Positions 52,336 through 54,350 of a DNA stretch of 54,350 nucleotides are shown here, in pieces (within the stretch, counting starts at the first letter, position 1; each line of letters begins with the position of its first letter). The stretch spans positions 1-54,350 of the forward strand of contig JAJRSW010000123.1 of NCBI GenBank assembly GCA_024278595.1. The letters are read 5' to 3'. The translations under genes and the position numbers were made by a program. Origin of the DNA: Fidelibacterota bacterium (lineage in GTDB: Bacteria; Fidelibacterota; UBA8477; JABMPR01). Below the pieces are notes generated by a model, which was not told where the DNA came from, did not search any database, and saw nothing but the letters and a program-made list of their open reading frames with translations.

Positions 52336-53477
52336 TACGCATTCCCTCCTGTCATAGATTTCTTTACTAACTCATTGCGAATCTCTCCGGCATGGGTGAT
52401 ACAGGCGCCTGAAGTGACCTCCTCCTCAAAATCAAGACTATGGTCTTCATTCTGAAAGAGGTTCTTGAACAGATTGAGCAGATTCTTGGAGAACATACCA
52501 CTACCGTTGACTGGTAATGTGGCGGGCAGATTGAGCGTACCCACGATGGTAACACCATGTTTAACCACTGTTTTTCCAGCTTCGGTCAATTCACAGTTAC
52601 CACCACCTTCAATTGCCAGATCAATAATAACCGAACCGGGGCGCATCATTTTCACCATTTCTTCGGTGATGAGAATGGGTGCGGCTTTTCCAAAGATCTG
52701 AGCTGTGGTAATGATCACATCCACCTTTGGCAGACGAGCACCGATCGCTTTTTGTTCGGCGATCAGAAAAGCATCGGATTGCTGCTTGGCATAGCCGCCA
52801 GTAGTTTCCACATTTTCTTCAGGCACTTCCATGTGGACAAAGGTGGCACCCAGACTTTTAACCTGTTCTTCAACAGCAGGTCGGGGGTCAAAAGCTTCCA
52901 CCCTGGAGCCCAGACGTTTAGCCGTGGCGATTGCCTGGAGTCCTGCTACTCCTGCTCCCAACACGAAAGTTGTGGCAGGTGGGATCGATCCGGCAGCAGT
53001 CATGAGCAGGGGAAAAATTTTGCCAAGATGATTAGCAGAGATCAGAACAGCCTTGTAGCCGGCCAGGGTGGCCATGGAACTTAAGGTGTCCATGCTTTGG
53101 GCCCGAGAGATCCTGGGAATGAACTCAGTCGCAAAACCAGTTATGCGTTTTTCGTTCATCGCTCTAAGCGTTTCATGGTTATTCAATGGAGCGAGGCTTC
53201 CCATGTAGATGGCTCCTTCTTTCATTAATTTTACTTCATCAGCACTGGGCGGCTGAACCTTAAAAATAACATCAGCCTGGGCAAAGAGTGCTTTAGCATC
53301 ATCCACAATACTGGCGCCAGCTTTAACGAATTCATTATCAGATATGAAGGAGTTTGCTCCGGCGTTCTTCTGGATAATGATCTCATGCTCCAAACGAGTA
53401 AAAGCTGTGACATTTCCGGGAACCATGGCAACGCGGGTCTCTCCAGCAACTGTCTCAACGGGAATACCGATCTTCAC
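52335..53477 (-). CDS. pntAA: NAD(P) transhydrogenase alpha subunit, NAD-binding part
   Basis: A 380-residue domain I, homologous to alanine dehydrogenase, which binds NAD(H). Motifs: N-terminal GIPVETVAGETRVA, VLGAGVAGLQAIATAK (Rossmann) and the RPGSVIIDLAIEGGGN block. The start is GTG at 53477 with AGGAGA upstream; the frame continues 28 codons further with no family likeness. The first gene of the pnt operon. Confidence 0.95.
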   Translation of the reverse strand: MKIGIPVETVAGETRVAMVPGNVTAFTRLEHEIIIQKNAGANSFISDNEFVKAGASIVDDAKALFAQADVIFKVQPPSADEVKLMKEGAIYMGSLAPLNNHETLRAMNEKRITGFATEFIPRISRAQSMDTLSSMATLAGYKAVLISANHLGKIFPLLMTAAGSIPPATTFVLGAGVAGLQAIATAKRLGSRVEAFDPRPAVEEQVKSLGATFVHMEVPEENVETTGGYAKQQSDAFLIAEQKAIGARLPKVDVIITTAQIFGKAAPILITEEMVKMMRPGSVIIDLAIEGGGNCELTEAGKTVVKHGVTIVGTLNLPATLPVNGSGMFSKNLLNLFKNLFQNEDHSLDFEEEVTSGACITHAGEIRNELVKKSMTGGNA

Positions 53478-53623
53478 GTGATTTCTCCTGTGTTGGTTAA
53501 TATTATAAAAATGGTCTGATTTATCATGACGCCAAGATATTTGGTGTCCTGCCCCGGGCAACAGGAGTTTTACTTAAATGATCATTTACTGCAGTACTTG
53601 TTTCATCGGGGTGGGATAGTTGA

Positions 53624-54031
53624 TCAGGGATTAATTTTTCCAGCCATGTATTGAATGGCACACAGGACATCACGTCGACTGATCTGACCAATAACAATAT
53701 CGTTTTCCACCACCGGAATACGACGATAGACATTGTTAAGGAATAGATCAGCTACGGTAAAAATATCCATCTCAGGTCCAATACTCATTACTGCCTCGGT
53801 CATGTATTCACTTACCGGGCCAGCTGGTGCGTCATGAAATACACCATTAGCCAGGGTGCGCAGACAATCTTTTTGTGAGATGATGCCAATAAGCTTGCCG
53901 TCATCGTCCACAACTGGAGCCCCGGATATAGCTGATTTCACCAATGAATCAATGGCTGCATAGATATCCATTTCAGGCTTAAAAACAACCAGTTCCTTTG
54001 CCATGAAATCACCCACGTTAATCTTATCCAT
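53624..54031 (-). CDS. CBS-domain-pair protein
   Basis: A 135-residue protein consisting of two CBS motifs, VGDFMAKELVVFKPEMDI (part) with GAPVVDDDGKLIGIIS, then YMTEAVMSIGPEMDI with RRIPVVENDIVIGQIS. Paired CBS domains bind adenine nucleotides and regulate enzymes or channels. The ATG at 54031 with AGGAGG 5 bp upstream is preferred to the upstream ATG at 54067. It is 147 bp upstream of pntAA on the same strand, which hints at an energy-status role. No partner is proven. Confidence 0.92.
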   Translation of the reverse strand: MDKINVGDFMAKELVVFKPEMDIYAAIDSLVKSAISGAPVVDDDGKLIGIISQKDCLRTLANGVFHDAPAGPVSEYMTEAVMSIGPEMDIFTVADLFLNNVYRRIPVVENDIVIGQISRRDVLCAIQYMAGKINP

Positions 54032-54350
54032 CCAGGCCTCCTGTTTCCTTATATGGGCGATACCCATGTTTTCTCATCGAGCGTCATATTTACAAAAATA
54101 TTAAGGAGTATCAAATACTTGTCTTGCAGTAAAGTCGACAATTTAAGACGGAGTACTGCTGTCAGTTGGGCCGTGAGCGGACCAGTACACGAGCACATCC
54201 ACACCAACTTACCACTCCCGCTGTTTTGTAACTGCGATGCTGCAACTCAACTGACTAGCGATTGAACCTAACCCGAATAATTCATAGCCACTAAGACACA
54301 AAGTTGATGGCCGCACAAAAAGTCTCTCTCGCAGAGTACACAGAAACGCA
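54032..54350. repeat. Terminal intergenic region with a CCACTAAG-type repeat
   Basis: No gene is seen. At 54274-54303 the string CGAATAATTCATAGCCACTA plus AGACACAAAG repeats the left arm at 50272, followed by CGCAGAGTACACAGAAACGC to the window end. Confidence 0.6.

Noticed and set aside
52557..53084. 175-codon plus-strand frame
   Set aside because: It is antisense to pntAA, which is fully supported by motif content.

Overview
The window looks like a chromosomal segment of a Gram-negative bacterium of the FCB group. The best clue is the first gene, a secreted M1 peptidase ending in an NYPNPFNP-type C-terminal sorting domain. Such tails are common in Neomarinimicrobiota, Calditrichota, Ignavibacteria and related lineages. 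Several lipoproteins and a large lamin-tail-domain surface protein fit this picture. The exact phylum is an inference. No rRNA, tRNA or CRISPR array was seen.

Layout. 1-7.6 kb holds housekeeping and accessory genes: M1 peptidase, TrmO-type tRNA methyltransferase, a putative outer-membrane protein, a ClC channel with CBS/TrkA-C domains, DNA polymerase IV and a 3-methyladenine glycosylase whose last residues are cut off by an in-frame stop. 7.7-11.2 kb is a three-subunit molybdenum hydroxylase (xanthine dehydrogenase family). 11.3-20.6 kb is a defence island on the minus strand: a type I restriction-modification system (hsdR-hsdM-hsdS, with hsdS frameshifted) followed by a tightly packed four-gene set: sce7726-family PD-(D/E)XK-like protein, sce7725-family protein, Zn-ribbon/RES-domain protein, RadC/JAB protein. 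This set is the best candidate for an undescribed defence system.

20.6-39.4 kb is a large minus-strand purine-catabolism cluster resembling the E. coli yge/ygf-ssnA-xdhD region: adenine deaminase, a second molybdenum hydroxylase (Mo, FeS and FAD subunits scattered), SsnA, YgeY, YgeW, two fold-type-II PLP enzymes with a 44-residue small ORF between them, YgfK and an 8-oxoguanine-deaminase-like amidohydrolase. Together these could deaminate and hydroxylate purines, open the ring and feed ureido/diamino acid fragments into carbamoyl and PLP chemistry. A truncated DUF4143 ATPase relic is wedged between ssnA and the Mo subunit.

39.9-42.6 kb is a small plus-strand group with signs of decay: a Rieske-like protein without its two cysteines, a DoxX protein without an ATG/GTG/TTG start that covers its N-terminus, a frameshifted VOC protein and a relic VOC tail. 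42.9-50.2 kb contains an acyl-CoA-dehydrogenase-like protein, a periplasmic MsrB-MsrA fusion, an LPP20-type lipoprotein and the lamin-tail protein. 50.6-54.0 kb encodes a three-part proton-translocating transhydrogenase (pntAA-pntAB-pntB) and a CBS-pair protein.

The intergenic regions carry at least three dispersed repeat families: a TTCGAC/GCTCAGG palindromic family, a CCACTAAG/CACGAA family, and a roughly 220-bp MITE-like element with ACTAGT termini. A perfect 8x heptanucleotide repeat lies upstream of a four-helix-bundle gene.
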